Assembly (NCBI RefSeq): GCF_965243865.1
Contig: NZ_OZ251603.1
Coordinates: forward strand, 3,596,001-3,660,000
Reading direction: 5' to 3'
From: Hyphomicrobium_A sp965243865
GTDB lineage: Bacteria; Pseudomonadota; Alphaproteobacteria; Rhizobiales; Hyphomicrobiaceae
Length of the DNA stretch: 64,000 nt
Shown: in pieces, positions 53,593 through 62,389 of the stretch
Layout: the number at the start of each line of letters is the position of its first letter
How positions within the stretch are numbered: the first letter of the stretch is position 1
Position numbers and translations under genes: made by a program
The notes under the pieces: model-generated
What the model saw: only the letters and a program-made list of their open reading frames with translations
Told to the model about the DNA's origin: nothing
Databases searched by the model: none

Positions 53593-53817
53593 TTATTCCG
53601 CGGGCGAGAAGGCGGGGGCGGAGGAAGGGTTTTCCACCCGCTCGCTCGTCTGTCCCATAATCTTCTTCATGTGCCGCTGCTCCATCATGGTCTGCCACAT
53701 GAAGAAGAGGATGATGAAGGCAAGCAGGATCACGCTGTAGATGTACTCCATGCCCGCAAACGGATAGGCGCTGGTGACCTCCGAGAGCTTCGAGAGTGAC
53801 GACAATCCCGTAGACAT
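53593..53817 (-). CDS. Small single-span membrane protein linked to amt
   Basis: 74 residues. A hydrophobic segment (about 24-42, YIYSVILLAFIILFFMW) is followed by a charged tail rich in Met and Gln (QTMMEQRHMKKIMGQ). A GGAG stands eight bases before the ATG. It starts 23 bp behind amt and shares its terminator, so it is in the same operon; the place is where glnK would be expected in many bacteria. Function unknown. Confidence 0.75.
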   Translation of the reverse strand: MSTGLSSLSKLSEVTSAYPFAGMEYIYSVILLAFIILFFMWQTMMEQRHMKKIMGQTSERVENPSSAPAFSPAE

Positions 53818-53840
53818 AGGAACTTCTCCTTCTTTGATGC

Positions 53841-55253
53841 CTAGACTTTGGCTTCGCTCTTGGCGAGCGCGTCAAACTCCGCTTCCGTCCCAGAGAGCGC
53901 CGGATAGGTCAGCGGCACGATCTCACCATCGAGGCCCTTTACCTCCACCGGAGCCGGAACCCGCAGCAGTCCGAAACCCTTGAGGATCTGACCGAGGATG
54001 TAACCAGGGATCAGGCCGAACCCGAGGGCGAACACGAGCGTCACGATGATGTTGCCCATCGGAGTGACGATCGGCAGGCCTTCGGCATTCGTGCCGAACC
54101 AGCCGACGCCATCCGACAGCGTGATCAACGCGCCAGGGCTGGGCATGACCGCGGGGTAACCCCACAGCAGGAAGCCCGCCACGACGCCCCCGAAGACGCC
54201 GCAGTAGCCATGCACGGCCACCGCGCCGACCGCGTCGTCGATCTTGAAGCGGCGCTCGACGAAGTTGTGCAGCGTGTAGGCCATTGCAGTACCCGCCGAG
54301 GCAACGACCAGAGCCAGGATCGGATGATAGAAGTCGTTGCCGGCGCTGGCGCTGATGATGCCGGCAAGGCCACCCGAGTAAGTCCAGAACGAGTTGCCGC
54401 CGGAGATCAGGTACGCCGTGATCAGGCCGCCGAACAACGAGAACAGGAAGTTGATGGTGACACCAGACAGCGTGATCGGCACGCCGTAGATGTTGGTGGT
54501 CGTCCAGAATGCCGTCTGACCTTCTGCGGCGACGTTGACGATCGGGATATGGCAGGCCGCATAGAAGCCGAAGAACCCGATATAGATGAAAAAGATGCCG
54601 AGCGTGGTCATCCAGGGATTGTGCAGCGGGATCTCACGCGGCTGGCCCGTAGGCCCAAACTTGCCGATGCGCGGCCCGAGGGCCATGAGCACGCCAAGCG
54701 TGGCAAAGCCGGCAGGCGCGTGCAGCACCGCCGAGCAGTACTGATCATGGAAGCCGAGATACTGCGTCATCCAGCCATTGCCGGCCCAGCCCCAGGCTGC
54801 GGGAATGACCCACGCGACCGCGCCGACGTAAACCGCAATGATCAGAAAGCCCGTCGTCTTTGCGCGCTCGATGATGGCGCCGGAGACGATCGAGGCAGCC
54901 GTCATTCCGAACAGCGCAAACGCCGCCCAGAAGACGCCCGAGATGTGATCAGAAAGGTTGGGTGCCAGTGTCTTCGACCACGGCTCGAAGCCGGTTTCGA
55001 GGCTGACGCTCGACGTTGCGACTGGCCAGCCCTGCAGGGCGATGTAGAGCCACATGCCGAACAGAAGGAACGCGAGCCCGACCACGGGGATCGCCATCGT
55101 ATTCTTCAGCAGCGTGTGCTGGAGGTTCTTGGTCCGCGATACGCCGACCTCGTACATGCAGAAACCGACGTGGATGAAGAACATCAGCACGACGGTCATG
55201 AAGAAGTAAAACTCAGTGAACAGCGTTGTTAGCGCCGTAGTTTCATTTTCCAT
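53841..55253 (-). CDS. amt: Ammonium transporter
   Basis: 470 residues from ATG 55253, which has GGGAGAGG upstream. Eleven to twelve membrane segments with the Amt signature DYVGAxxxH replaced by a variant typical of long Amt proteins: HAPAGFATLGVLMALGPRIG, FYHPILALVVASAGTAMAY, VGAVAVHGYCGVFGG. It conducts NH3/NH4+ across the inner membrane as a trimer. No PII gene is adjacent. A sigma-54-like promoter may lie just upstream. Confidence 0.93.
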   Translation of the reverse strand: MENETTALTTLFTEFYFFMTVVLMFFIHVGFCMYEVGVSRTKNLQHTLLKNTMAIPVVGLAFLLFGMWLYIALQGWPVATSSVSLETGFEPWSKTLAPNLSDHISGVFWAAFALFGMTAASIVSGAIIERAKTTGFLIIAVYVGAVAWVIPAAWGWAGNGWMTQYLGFHDQYCSAVLHAPAGFATLGVLMALGPRIGKFGPTGQPREIPLHNPWMTTLGIFFIYIGFFGFYAACHIPIVNVAAEGQTAFWTTTNIYGVPITLSGVTINFLFSLFGGLITAYLISGGNSFWTYSGGLAGIISASAGNDFYHPILALVVASAGTAMAYTLHNFVERRFKIDDAVGAVAVHGYCGVFGGVVAGFLLWGYPAVMPSPGALITLSDGVGWFGTNAEGLPIVTPMGNIIVTLVFALGFGLIPGYILGQILKGFGLLRVPAPVEVKGLDGEIVPLTYPALSGTEAEFDALAKSEAKV

Positions 55254-55711
55254 ACGCCTCTCCCACCTATCGAGTGCGTGGTAACCCTCCTGCCAGCCGC
55301 ATTTGCGCGAGCTGCAAGTAATTTCACCTAAGTGCAAGGGGCGTACCGGTTTCGAGGGGAGGGAATTGGGTTCACTGACAAGAAACACACTGAGTTGATA
55401 TGCAAAGATTTTTTGCGTCGAACCCGTTCGTCGCTTCGGTTTGAGCGCGCGCAAGGCCCACCCGCTCCGGCTGATCAAAATCTGTTCCGACTGCCTTTAG
55501 CGTAGGCAAAACGTTGATTTTTCAGCGAGCGGGATGGTGCGCTTACGTGCGGGGTACTCAGCGCCTGCGGGGCGGCCTCCCGCCAGCTGGTGCAGCACAC
55601 TGATGGATCACGGAAGGCGCTCGGCACGATGCCGCGATAGACACGGGGTCCTGTCGCGGCATCGCGCTATGCACGTATTGTGCGTGGACAGCTATTGCGC
55701 CAGATCTGTCA
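55254..55711. other. Intergenic region upstream of amt
   Basis: 458 bp between the amt start and the end of the repeat protein gene. Apart from the promoter-like elements near amt I see no gene, repeat or RNA structure. Confidence 0.5.
55281..55295 (-). promoter_or_regulatory. Sigma-54-like promoter upstream of amt
   Basis: Read on the minus strand TGGCAGGAGGGTTAC matches the sigma-54 consensus TGGCACGN4TTGC with two differences, one in the important -12 GC. It would start transcription about 17 bases before the amt ATG. Upstream, TGCAAG (plus strand 55313-55318) repeats exactly 20 bp later (55333-55338), i.e. two helical turns apart, as expected of an activator site. Confidence 0.4.
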
Positions 55712-56047
55712 CTAGCGGTTCCAACGACCTGCCCGATAGAAGCGCACGGGCCTGTAATAATTTACGGGGCGGTAGGCGCGGTAAGGACGGTAGTACCGCA
55801 CGGGCCGATAATACCGCACGGGCCGGTAGTATCTCGCAGGACGGTAATACCTGACCGGCCTGTAGTACCTTGCGGCGCGATAGTGCCTAACCGGCCGGTA
55901 GTACTGCACAGGAGCCTCAACAGCTGCTGCTCCGCAAGCGCAGGTTCGCCTCCAGCCGCAGGCTTCCGCGGATGGAGCAGAAGCGACAGTGAGAACCAAA
56001 GCAGCGAACGCACCGGTGATGCCGGTTAGTATGGTAGCTCTTTTCAT
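55712..56047 (-). CDS. Secreted tyrosine-rich tandem-repeat protein
   Basis: 111 residues: a signal peptide (1-29, ending SAEA), a short segment with three cysteines (CGWRRTCACG), then about ten imperfect repeats of the hexapeptide RYYRPV up to the end. The repeat units are visible at DNA level as an 18-bp period. The mature chain is strongly basic and aromatic, suggesting a cell-envelope or DNA/polyanion-binding peptide; no function known. The clear signal peptide and intact frame argue that it is real. Confidence 0.75.
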   Translation of the reverse strand: MKRATILTGITGAFAALVLTVASAPSAEACGWRRTCACGAAAVEAPVQYYRPVRHYRAARYYRPVRYYRPARYYRPVRYYRPVRYYRPYRAYRPVNYYRPVRFYRAGRWNR

Positions 56048-56244
56048 CTGTCTTCTCCTCGAGCGTAGAGCGTCCCCGAGGCCGCAAACAAACTAGAGCC
56101 CAGATAGTTCCACGTTGAGGAGAAGTGATGAATTGCCTTGAATTTGTGGAGCTTTCTAAGCCGATTGCGCACGTGTCTATTCGGCCCGAAGCGATCCTGC
56201 CCAAGTCGGTCGGCGGTCGCGAGCAAAGGCGAGGGGCGCCCAGA

Positions 56245-57960
56245 TCAGCCGCGTAATCCCGGTGCCCGGCTCATGACAACGGCTTCCTCGATTGAGGGCG
56301 CGTAGACCACCAGCGGACGACGCAAGCCGGCCTGCAGCAAAGTGCGCCGTACGCCGCGCCGCGCCGCGGTGAAATACACCGTCGTTCCCTCGCCACGCAG
56401 TTTGCGCACGAAGCCCGCCAGCGCATTTGCCGCCGTGCTGTCGACCAGTGGCACCTCCGCGAAATCGAGCACGAACACTTTGGGACGGGCACCGATGCGG
56501 TCGAGTACTCCGCTCACCGCCGCCGTCGCTCCGAAGAAGAAGGCGCCCGAAATCCGGTACACGACAACGTTGTTGCCGAATGCGTCGGGCTCGTAGGCCG
56601 TTCGCGCGTTCCCAGTAGCGTCCGCGACGTCCTCGGCAACAAGGGCGCCCCCATTCTCGACTTGCACAGCCTCGGCCATGCGATGCAGGAACAGGAAAGC
56701 GCCGAGCGTGACGCCGACGCCTATCGCAATTGTAAGATCAGCAAAGATCGTCAAAAGGAATGTCGCCATCAGCACAGCAGCGTCGCCCCGCGAGTTACGC
56801 AGCAGATTGGCGAATTCCTCCTTCTCGGCCATGTTCCAGGCGACGACGGCCAGCACGCCACCGAGGCATGCGAGGGGGATGTAGGCCGCCAGCGGTGCCG
56901 CGACGAGCATGAAGCCGAGCAGGTACAGCGCGTGCATCATGCCCGAAACAGGCGTGTGCGCCCCCGCTCGTATATTCGTCGCCGTGCGGGCAATCGTGCC
57001 GGTCACGCACATACCGCCGAACATCACGGCCGCGATGTTGCCCACGCCCTGTGCGACCAGCTCGCAGTTCGACCGATGCCGGCGACCGCTCATGCCGTCC
57101 GCGACCACCGCAGACAGCAGGCTTTCGATCGCGCCCAGCAATGCGATGGCGATGGCCGAAGGGAACACATCGCGCATCTTGGCTAGATCGAAGCTTGGCA
57201 GCGTGGGGGCCGGCAGCATTCGCGGCACGCCGCCGAACTTCGTTCCGATGGTGCTGACGTCGAGATGAAGCACTACGGCAATCAGCGAGGCGAGCGCCAC
57301 CGCGATAAGCATGCCCGGCCACCGCGGCCGCCAAGCGCGCAGGCCCACAATGGTGCCGATGGAGATTCCGGCCAGCGCCACGGTTGCCGGCTTGACGGTG
57401 CCGATGCTCTCCCAGATCGCGCCAAGCTTCGGTAACAGGGCCGCCGGCTCGCTCGCCATGTCGAGCCCCAGCAGCTCTTTCAGTTGGCTCGCAAGGATGA
57501 TGACGGCGATGCCCGCCGTGAACCCGACCGTCACCGGGAACGGAATGTATTTGATATAGGTGCCAAGGCGCAGGAAGCCCGCTGCGAGCATGATGACGCC
57601 TGCCATTAGCGTGGCGAGTACCAGGCCGTCATAACCATGCTGCTCCACGATCGAGGCGATCAGCACGATGAACGCGCCGGCCGGCCCGCCGATTTGAAAG
57701 CGGCTGCCGCCGAGCGCCGAGATCAGGAAGCCCCCGACAATCGCCGTAAATAGCCCCTTCTCAGGAGACAGCCCCGAGCCGATCGCGATGGCCATCGACA
57801 GCGGCAAAGCCACGATCGCAACGGTGAGGCCAGCAATGGCATCGGCCCTGAAGTCGCCCATCGAATAGCCAGCACGCAGCAGCGTTACCAGCTTTGGCGT
57901 GAACAGCTCGGCGAAAGTCGGTCGCGGCTGTCTCAACTGGCTGCGAGCAGCCGCGTCCAT
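56245..57960 (-). CDS. SulP-family anion transporter with STAS domain
   Basis: 571 residues. About ten to twelve membrane segments start with LTVAIVALPLSMAIAIGSGLSPEKGL, a SulP hallmark, and a C-terminal cytosolic STAS domain (about 450-560) includes VFVLDFAEVPLVDSTAANALAGF. Members carry sulfate, bicarbonate or other anions; the substrate is not readable. AGGAG lies eight bases before the ATG. Confidence 0.92.
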   Translation of the reverse strand: MDAAARSQLRQPRPTFAELFTPKLVTLLRAGYSMGDFRADAIAGLTVAIVALPLSMAIAIGSGLSPEKGLFTAIVGGFLISALGGSRFQIGGPAGAFIVLIASIVEQHGYDGLVLATLMAGVIMLAAGFLRLGTYIKYIPFPVTVGFTAGIAVIILASQLKELLGLDMASEPAALLPKLGAIWESIGTVKPATVALAGISIGTIVGLRAWRPRWPGMLIAVALASLIAVVLHLDVSTIGTKFGGVPRMLPAPTLPSFDLAKMRDVFPSAIAIALLGAIESLLSAVVADGMSGRRHRSNCELVAQGVGNIAAVMFGGMCVTGTIARTATNIRAGAHTPVSGMMHALYLLGFMLVAAPLAAYIPLACLGGVLAVVAWNMAEKEEFANLLRNSRGDAAVLMATFLLTIFADLTIAIGVGVTLGAFLFLHRMAEAVQVENGGALVAEDVADATGNARTAYEPDAFGNNVVVYRISGAFFFGATAAVSGVLDRIGARPKVFVLDFAEVPLVDSTAANALAGFVRKLRGEGTTVYFTAARRGVRRTLLQAGLRRPLVVYAPSIEEAVVMSRAPGLRG

Positions 57961-58276
57961 GTTCCGACTCCTCGTAAGGAGCGGCGGGATCGTCGGCCGA
58001 TGAAGTCGGCGGTCGCCGTCGCGATGGTCTAGAATTACGCCGGCTTTGCTAGCCGACTACTGCATTGAGTTGCGAGTCTGCACCCCACGCGTCATTGAGC
58101 AATCGCGCTCACTAGCAATCGCCTTCTTCTTTAGTCGGACACTGAGAGGCCAGCTTGTCGTCTGACCTGTTGGATAGGCGCCGCCATGATCGCGGAGAAC
58201 GACCCCATCGTCCGCGCCGACGACCGCGCTAAAGTCGAGGCCTTCCTCCGGCTCTTTGCGAGCCAGCGCCTGAGCA
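57961..58276. other. Intergenic region upstream of the SulP gene
   Basis: 316 bp. An open frame beginning MIAENDPIVRADDRAKVEAF at 58186 on the plus strand runs into the antisense of the deacetylase gene; it has no ribosome site and is probably not a gene. Nothing else is seen. Confidence 0.4.
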
Positions 58277-59185
58277 TCAGTGTTTGCTGCTGCGCCGATG
58301 CTTGTGGCTGCGGCGGAGCGGCTTGCTCGTCGGCTCGGGCTCCGACATCGCCACCGTCTCGACGCGCGACTTTGGCACCAGATGCACGACCTTGTAGCCG
58401 CGCTTCTTCAGTTCGGCGAGAACCTCTGGGATCACCTTGGCGGTCTGCGGGTGGATGTCATGAAACAGCATGATGCCGCCGCCAGACTTGTCGAGCGCAT
58501 TGAAGATATTCTTGAACACTCTGTCGGGCGAGCGATAGCGCCAGTCGAGTGAATCGGCATCGATGCCCATGACGGCGATATTGCGCTTTGCGAGATAGTC
58601 GCGCACGCGCTTCGGGTCGCTGAGATACGGGAAGCGGAAGAACGGTGCGACGCCCTCGGGCAGGGTTGTCTCCGCGAGGCTGATCGCGCTTTCGATCTGC
58701 GACTTCGACCGGTCGAGCGAAATGGCGCCGAGGTTGCGATGCGACCAGGTGTGCGTGCCCACCGTATGGCCTGCCGCCTGGACCTCCTTCGCGATGTCGG
58801 GGAAGTTCTTGATCATCTCCCCGAGTTCGAAAAACGTCGCCTTCGTGCACTGCTCGGCGAGCGCCTCGAGAATCGGACGCGTGAACTTGGGATGCGGGCC
58901 ATCGTCGAAGGTGATGACCACCTCGCCCTTCTCGAGCAGCTTCGTCGGCGGATACTGCTCGCCATAGTCGCCGCCCCCGGTCGTGTCGACCTCTGCAACA
59001 CGCGAGACCCCGAGCTTACCGGTGCAGTCGATGGCAGGCTTGGCTTCTGGCGCTTTGGCCGTGTCGTCCGTCGATGGCTGTGCAACGGCGGCAGCGGCAT
59101 CGGCGTTGACCGGGTGGATGTTTTCCGCGGCGACAGCAAAGCCGGCCGGCAGCGTAAGAACGGTCGCGAGAAGCAGCATTCTCAT
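58277..59185 (-). CDS. Polysaccharide deacetylase (NodB-type), exported
   Basis: 302 residues. A signal peptide (1-20) and acidic linker precede the NodB domain: TFDDGPH with catalytic Asp94 and metal Asp95, the HxxxH zinc pair (H145, H149 in THTWSH), RFPYLS and the closing LFHDIH. It would deacetylate N-acetylated or O-acetylated sugars of the wall or capsule in the periplasm. The tail is His/Arg/Lys-rich (RRSHKHRRSSKH), perhaps for binding anionic polymers. Confidence 0.9.
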   Translation of the reverse strand: MRMLLLATVLTLPAGFAVAAENIHPVNADAAAAVAQPSTDDTAKAPEAKPAIDCTGKLGVSRVAEVDTTGGGDYGEQYPPTKLLEKGEVVITFDDGPHPKFTRPILEALAEQCTKATFFELGEMIKNFPDIAKEVQAAGHTVGTHTWSHRNLGAISLDRSKSQIESAISLAETTLPEGVAPFFRFPYLSDPKRVRDYLAKRNIAVMGIDADSLDWRYRSPDRVFKNIFNALDKSGGGIMLFHDIHPQTAKVIPEVLAELKKRGYKVVHLVPKSRVETVAMSEPEPTSKPLRRSHKHRRSSKH

Positions 59186-59515
59186 TATCGTCGATCCTAT
59201 GCCCAGGGCCGTCTAGGGGGCGGCAACGCTGATGGCGGAGATTATATGGGCAACATCCCGCATCGCGCTTAACGTCGATGAAATGTCCTCCGGGGACGCG
59301 ACGAATTCCCGGCTGCAACCCTTTTAAAGCCGGGCCTGGTGTTTGGACCAGCCATCATGAGGCCATAAGCGATCGCGGGGTAGCCAGTGTTGCCTCCCGG
59401 TCATCGCTCGGCTGGAGCATATGCATCGCGATGGCCGCAGCGGCAGCGTTGCCGCTCGACAAGGTCCGGCGGCTACGCCTTATTCGCGGCGACATCCCGA
59501 GGAGCGAGACTTCCC
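59186..59515. other. Intergenic region between divergent genes
   Basis: 330 bp between the deacetylase and DUF486 genes. A short imperfect inverted repeat (CCCGGCTGCAACCC/AAAGCCGGG near 59309-59332) is the only structure seen. Confidence 0.4.
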
Positions 59516-59875
59516 ATGCCGTTTCCGATCATATCTCCCCAATTGGCCCCGATCCTGCTCCTTTCTCTCTCCAACGTCTTCATGACGTTCGCCTGGTACG
59601 GGCACCTTCGCTTCAAGGACCAGCCCCTCTATCTGGTCATCTTCGTCTCCTGGCTGATCGCTTTCTTCGAGTACTGCCTCGCCGTGCCGGCAAACCGCTA
59701 TGGCAGTGCGGTCTATTCGGCGGCGGAGCTGAAGACCATGCAGGAAGTCATTACGCTGACCGTGTTCGCGGTCTTTTCGGTGCTTTATCTGAAGGAGCCG
59801 ATCACCCTCAATCAGGTCATTGGCTTCGCACTGATCGCGTTGGGCGCATTCTTTGTCTTCTCGGGGCGCACCTGA
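59516..59875 (+). CDS. DUF486 (DMT-like) membrane protein
   Basis: 119 residues from ATG 59516, with AGGAGCGAG in front. Four membrane segments; the blocks TFAWYGHLRF, FFEYCLAVPANRYG, AELKTMQEVITL and GFALIALGAFFVF are characteristic of the DUF486 family, distant relatives of small multidrug exporters. The function is unproven. A short-chain dehydrogenase gene follows after 57 bp. Confidence 0.92.
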   Translation: MPFPIISPQLAPILLLSLSNVFMTFAWYGHLRFKDQPLYLVIFVSWLIAFFEYCLAVPANRYGSAVYSAAELKTMQEVITLTVFAVFSVLYLKEPITLNQVIGFALIALGAFFVFSGRT

Positions 59876-59932
59876 AGCAGTTATGGTTCACACCACGACA
59901 ACGACATTTCCATAACCGCTCGAGGAGATCCC

Positions 59933-60649
59933 ATGGCCGAAACGCGAATTGCGCTCGTTACTGGAGCCAACCGTGGCATTGGCCTTGAGATCGTCAGGCA
60001 ACTGTCGCGCGTCGGATTGCTTGCGGTTCTGTGCTCGCGCGACGTCGATAAGGGGCGTGAGGCGGCCGCCAAGCTCGCCTCGGAAGGGCTGGAACCCCCG
60101 GTAGTTGCCCTCGACGTGACGAGTGACGAGAGCATCAGCGCGGCTGTCGACGAGGTCATGAACCTGTTTGGCCGCATCGACGTGCTGGTCAACAACGCGG
60201 GAGTGCTTTGGGAAGGGCAGTCGCCCGACGATTCTAAAGTGCTCGACGTATCTCCGCAGCTTGTGCGCGAGACCTACGACACCAACGCCATCGGCCCGCT
60301 TCGCATGATAAAGGCGGTCGTGCCCATCATGCTCAAAGGCGAGTACGGCCGCGTCGTCAACGTCTCATCGGGCGCCGGCCAGCTCTCCGATATGCAGTCG
60401 GGTTATCCCGCCTATCGAATGTCCAAGGCAGCGCTCAACGCGCTGACACGCGTGACGGCGGCTGAGCTGGGGCCAGTCCCGATCAAGGTCAATGCGATGT
60501 GCCCGGGCTGGGTTCGAACCGAGATGGGCGGCCCGAACGCGACCCGCACAGTTGAGCAGGGCGCCGAGACGGCCGTCTGGCTGTCGACGCTGCCAGATAC
60601 CGGGCCAACCGGCGGCTTCTTCCGCGATAAGGCGCCCATCCCCTGGTGA
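59933..60649 (+). CDS. Short-chain dehydrogenase/reductase
   Basis: 238 residues: cofactor loop TGANRGIG (10-17), NNAG at the end of strand four, active-site serines in NVSSGAG and the YxxxK pair in YPAYRMSKAAL. It resembles carbonyl-reductase-like SDRs that use NADPH (R in CSRDVDKG after strand two). Cytosolic; substrate unknown. GAGGAG lies before the start. Confidence 0.92.
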   Translation: MAETRIALVTGANRGIGLEIVRQLSRVGLLAVLCSRDVDKGREAAAKLASEGLEPPVVALDVTSDESISAAVDEVMNLFGRIDVLVNNAGVLWEGQSPDDSKVLDVSPQLVRETYDTNAIGPLRMIKAVVPIMLKGEYGRVVNVSSGAGQLSDMQSGYPAYRMSKAALNALTRVTAAELGPVPIKVNAMCPGWVRTEMGGPNATRTVEQGAETAVWLSTLPDTGPTGGFFRDKAPIPW

Positions 60650-60664
60650 TCGCTTGGTGGAGCC

Positions 60665-60844
60665 TCAGACCCCACGCACCAGATTGCCCACCATCAGTGT
60701 GATGTAGGCGGTGATCGCCAGCCAGAATTCCTGGTGCGGCAGATAGCGAGGCACGCCAACGAAGCCCAGCTTCGTGACAAGCGCCAGCAGCGCCAGCGTC
60801 AGCGAAATAAGAAAAATGGCGATGGTCGGCGGATTGAGACGCAT
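60665..60844 (-). CDS. Small two-span membrane protein
   Basis: 59 residues from ATG 60844, with GGGGG ten bases upstream. Two hydrophobic helices (about 7-28 and 40-56) are joined by GFVGVPRYLPHQEFW. No family recognised. Converges with the SDR gene, 15 bp apart. Confidence 0.65.
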   Translation of the reverse strand: MRLNPPTIAIFLISLTLALLALVTKLGFVGVPRYLPHQEFWLAITAYITLMVGNLVRGV

Positions 60845-61076
60845 AGCATAACCCCCATTGGCAGCGGCGACGCTTGCAGCCGCCAAGTCGCTCAAAGCGC
60901 GCTCCAGGCGCGGCGCGATCCTATCATGCGGCCCCAGCGTGAAAGCAATACGGCAGGCCGAGCGCGAGGGATGGCATTGGAAAGAGGCACGTCGGCAAGG
61001 CGCCAAGCGCACCCGGCACGAGCGCCGACGTTGTTAGCTGCACAGCAAGCTTCTCTCAGCTAGCGCAACTGAAAAA

Positions 61077-61565
61077 TCAAAGGGTCCGTGCAGCTTTGAC
61101 CGCCGACAGTGCCGGCAACTCCTCGCCCGCCTCGAGCAGGAAGCGCACCGGGCGAGCCTGAGGATTGGCCTCGTCCCGGCAGGTCACAAGGATGAGCGGC
61201 GTCGGGTGAGCCGTCGATGAAACCGGCAAAACCTGATTGTCGAGCCGATCGACTGTAACGACATTGAGCACGCGCTGGGCGCCGTTCGAGGAGATGGTGA
61301 TGCGATCGCCGACCGACACCGGCTTCGCCGTTGCGGTGCCGGCGTCATGGACAACGTGGGTCAGCCAGAATTCTTCTGTACCGGCGACAACCGGGGCAGC
61401 CCGCCTGGCACCAGCGTCAGCGTCCATATTAGCGATCGCGCGCTGAAATCCACGCTCCACCACCGCTTCGCCATTGCCCAAGGTCACCGCGGCAGCGCCC
61501 AGCCCGGCGGCCGAAAGACCCAGAACGGCGATCGGGAGGTTCTTGCGAAGTGCGCCCGTGCCCAT
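61077..61565 (-). CDS. Sortase-like protein
   Basis: 162 residues from ATG 61565. An N-terminal signal-anchor (about 9-30) precedes a domain with VSVGDRITISSNGAQRVLNVV, then LILVTCRDEAN (Cys129) and ARPVRFLL with Arg138/Arg141: the GD-I, TLxTC and R elements of sortases in the right order. His70 or His73 in WLTHVVHD could complete the triad, though the usual GHR context is absent. No sorting substrate (LPxTG type) lies nearby. It may be a divergent sortase or only a similar fold. Confidence 0.65.
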   Translation of the reverse strand: MGTGALRKNLPIAVLGLSAAGLGAAAVTLGNGEAVVERGFQRAIANMDADAGARRAAPVVAGTEEFWLTHVVHDAGTATAKPVSVGDRITISSNGAQRVLNVVTVDRLDNQVLPVSSTAHPTPLILVTCRDEANPQARPVRFLLEAGEELPALSAVKAARTL

Positions 61566-61711
61566 GATGTGCTCCCGCTTTCTTGCCCCGTGCCCGAACC
61601 CCGGGCGCCTAGAAGGGTACAATACAGCTTCCCTTCCTTACCAGAATGTTAGGTGTGGAGAGGAGACCGTCAAGGGTTCCCAGCAGAACCGGGTCCCCCC
61701 TCCACCACACT

Positions 61712-62092
61712 TCACCGCGGGGAGGCGTACTCGCGGCGAAGGTGTCGGATGAAAGCCAGATTCAGTGCGGCCATGGCCGAGAAGACCGCGGCCAGAAGGC
61801 CAAAAGCCACATTTCGAGTGATCTGCCTCGGGGCGCTGAATGAGGCGGCCTGAGGCACGGGAACGGCCGTTGCCACAACCGCAGCCGCAATCAGCGGATT
61901 GTCATCCAGCGAGAATTTTAAGAGGTCACCGGCACTCGAGCTGACCGATAGCAGCCCGCTTAGGCGCTGCGTCGCGACCGAATTGCGTTCAATCGTGCCC
62001 AGGGCCACCGCGAAGGTGAGAAACAAGATCAGACCGACAGTGGCATCGGCTGTTGTTCTAAGGATCAACCTCGAGGGTCCCGCATTCGCCAT
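61712..62092 (-). CDS. Small two-span membrane protein
   Basis: 126 residues from ATG 62092 (an in-frame ATG at 62143 is the alternative). Two membrane segments (about 13-32 and 95-113) flank an extracytoplasmic loop rich in Ser/Ala/Val. No family recognised. It lies behind the sortase-like gene's upstream region on the same strand. Confidence 0.55.
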   Translation of the reverse strand: MANAGPSRLILRTTADATVGLILFLTFAVALGTIERNSVATQRLSGLLSVSSSAGDLLKFSLDDNPLIAAAVVATAVPVPQAASFSAPRQITRNVAFGLLAAVFSAMAALNLAFIRHLRREYASPR

Positions 62093-62389
62093 GGCATGAG
62101 GCCTTCTCGCCTTGCGCAGGGAGTGATTCCACGCGCTTTTCATTCTGGGATCGTTGCCCCCGTTCGTGGCGGGCGTTGGGACACATTGTGGCGATTGCTG
62201 CGTATTCTTTTGATTAATGCGGGTCCGCCCGGGCCTGTGGCGTGTTAGTCACTCGACCTTAGTCGAGCTAAGCATTTCCGGCATTCGACATGCGCTCATG
62301 ACGCAACGACCGATGTATTGAAGTCACCGCGCGCTGCAGATAGTGTCCGCGCCGCTCGCGCCGAAAAAGCTATTCGAAAGGCTTTCACA

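Noticed and set aside
50530..53799. 1089-codon open frame on the plus strand
   Set aside because: Antisense to nhaA, yaiI and the next gene; Arg/His-rich shadow of GC-rich codons with no family motifs or ribosome site.
55712..56047. CRISPR-like short period in the RYYRP gene
   Set aside because: The 18-bp period is a coding hexapeptide repeat without unique spacers; it has a signal peptide and an intact frame.
58186..58473. Plus-strand frame starting MIAENDPIVRADDRAK
   Set aside because: No ribosome site and its second half is antisense to the deacetylase gene.
60505..60535. GGGTTCGAACC, a tRNA T-loop-like sequence
   Set aside because: Inside the SDR coding sequence; no acceptor stem or anticodon arm around it.
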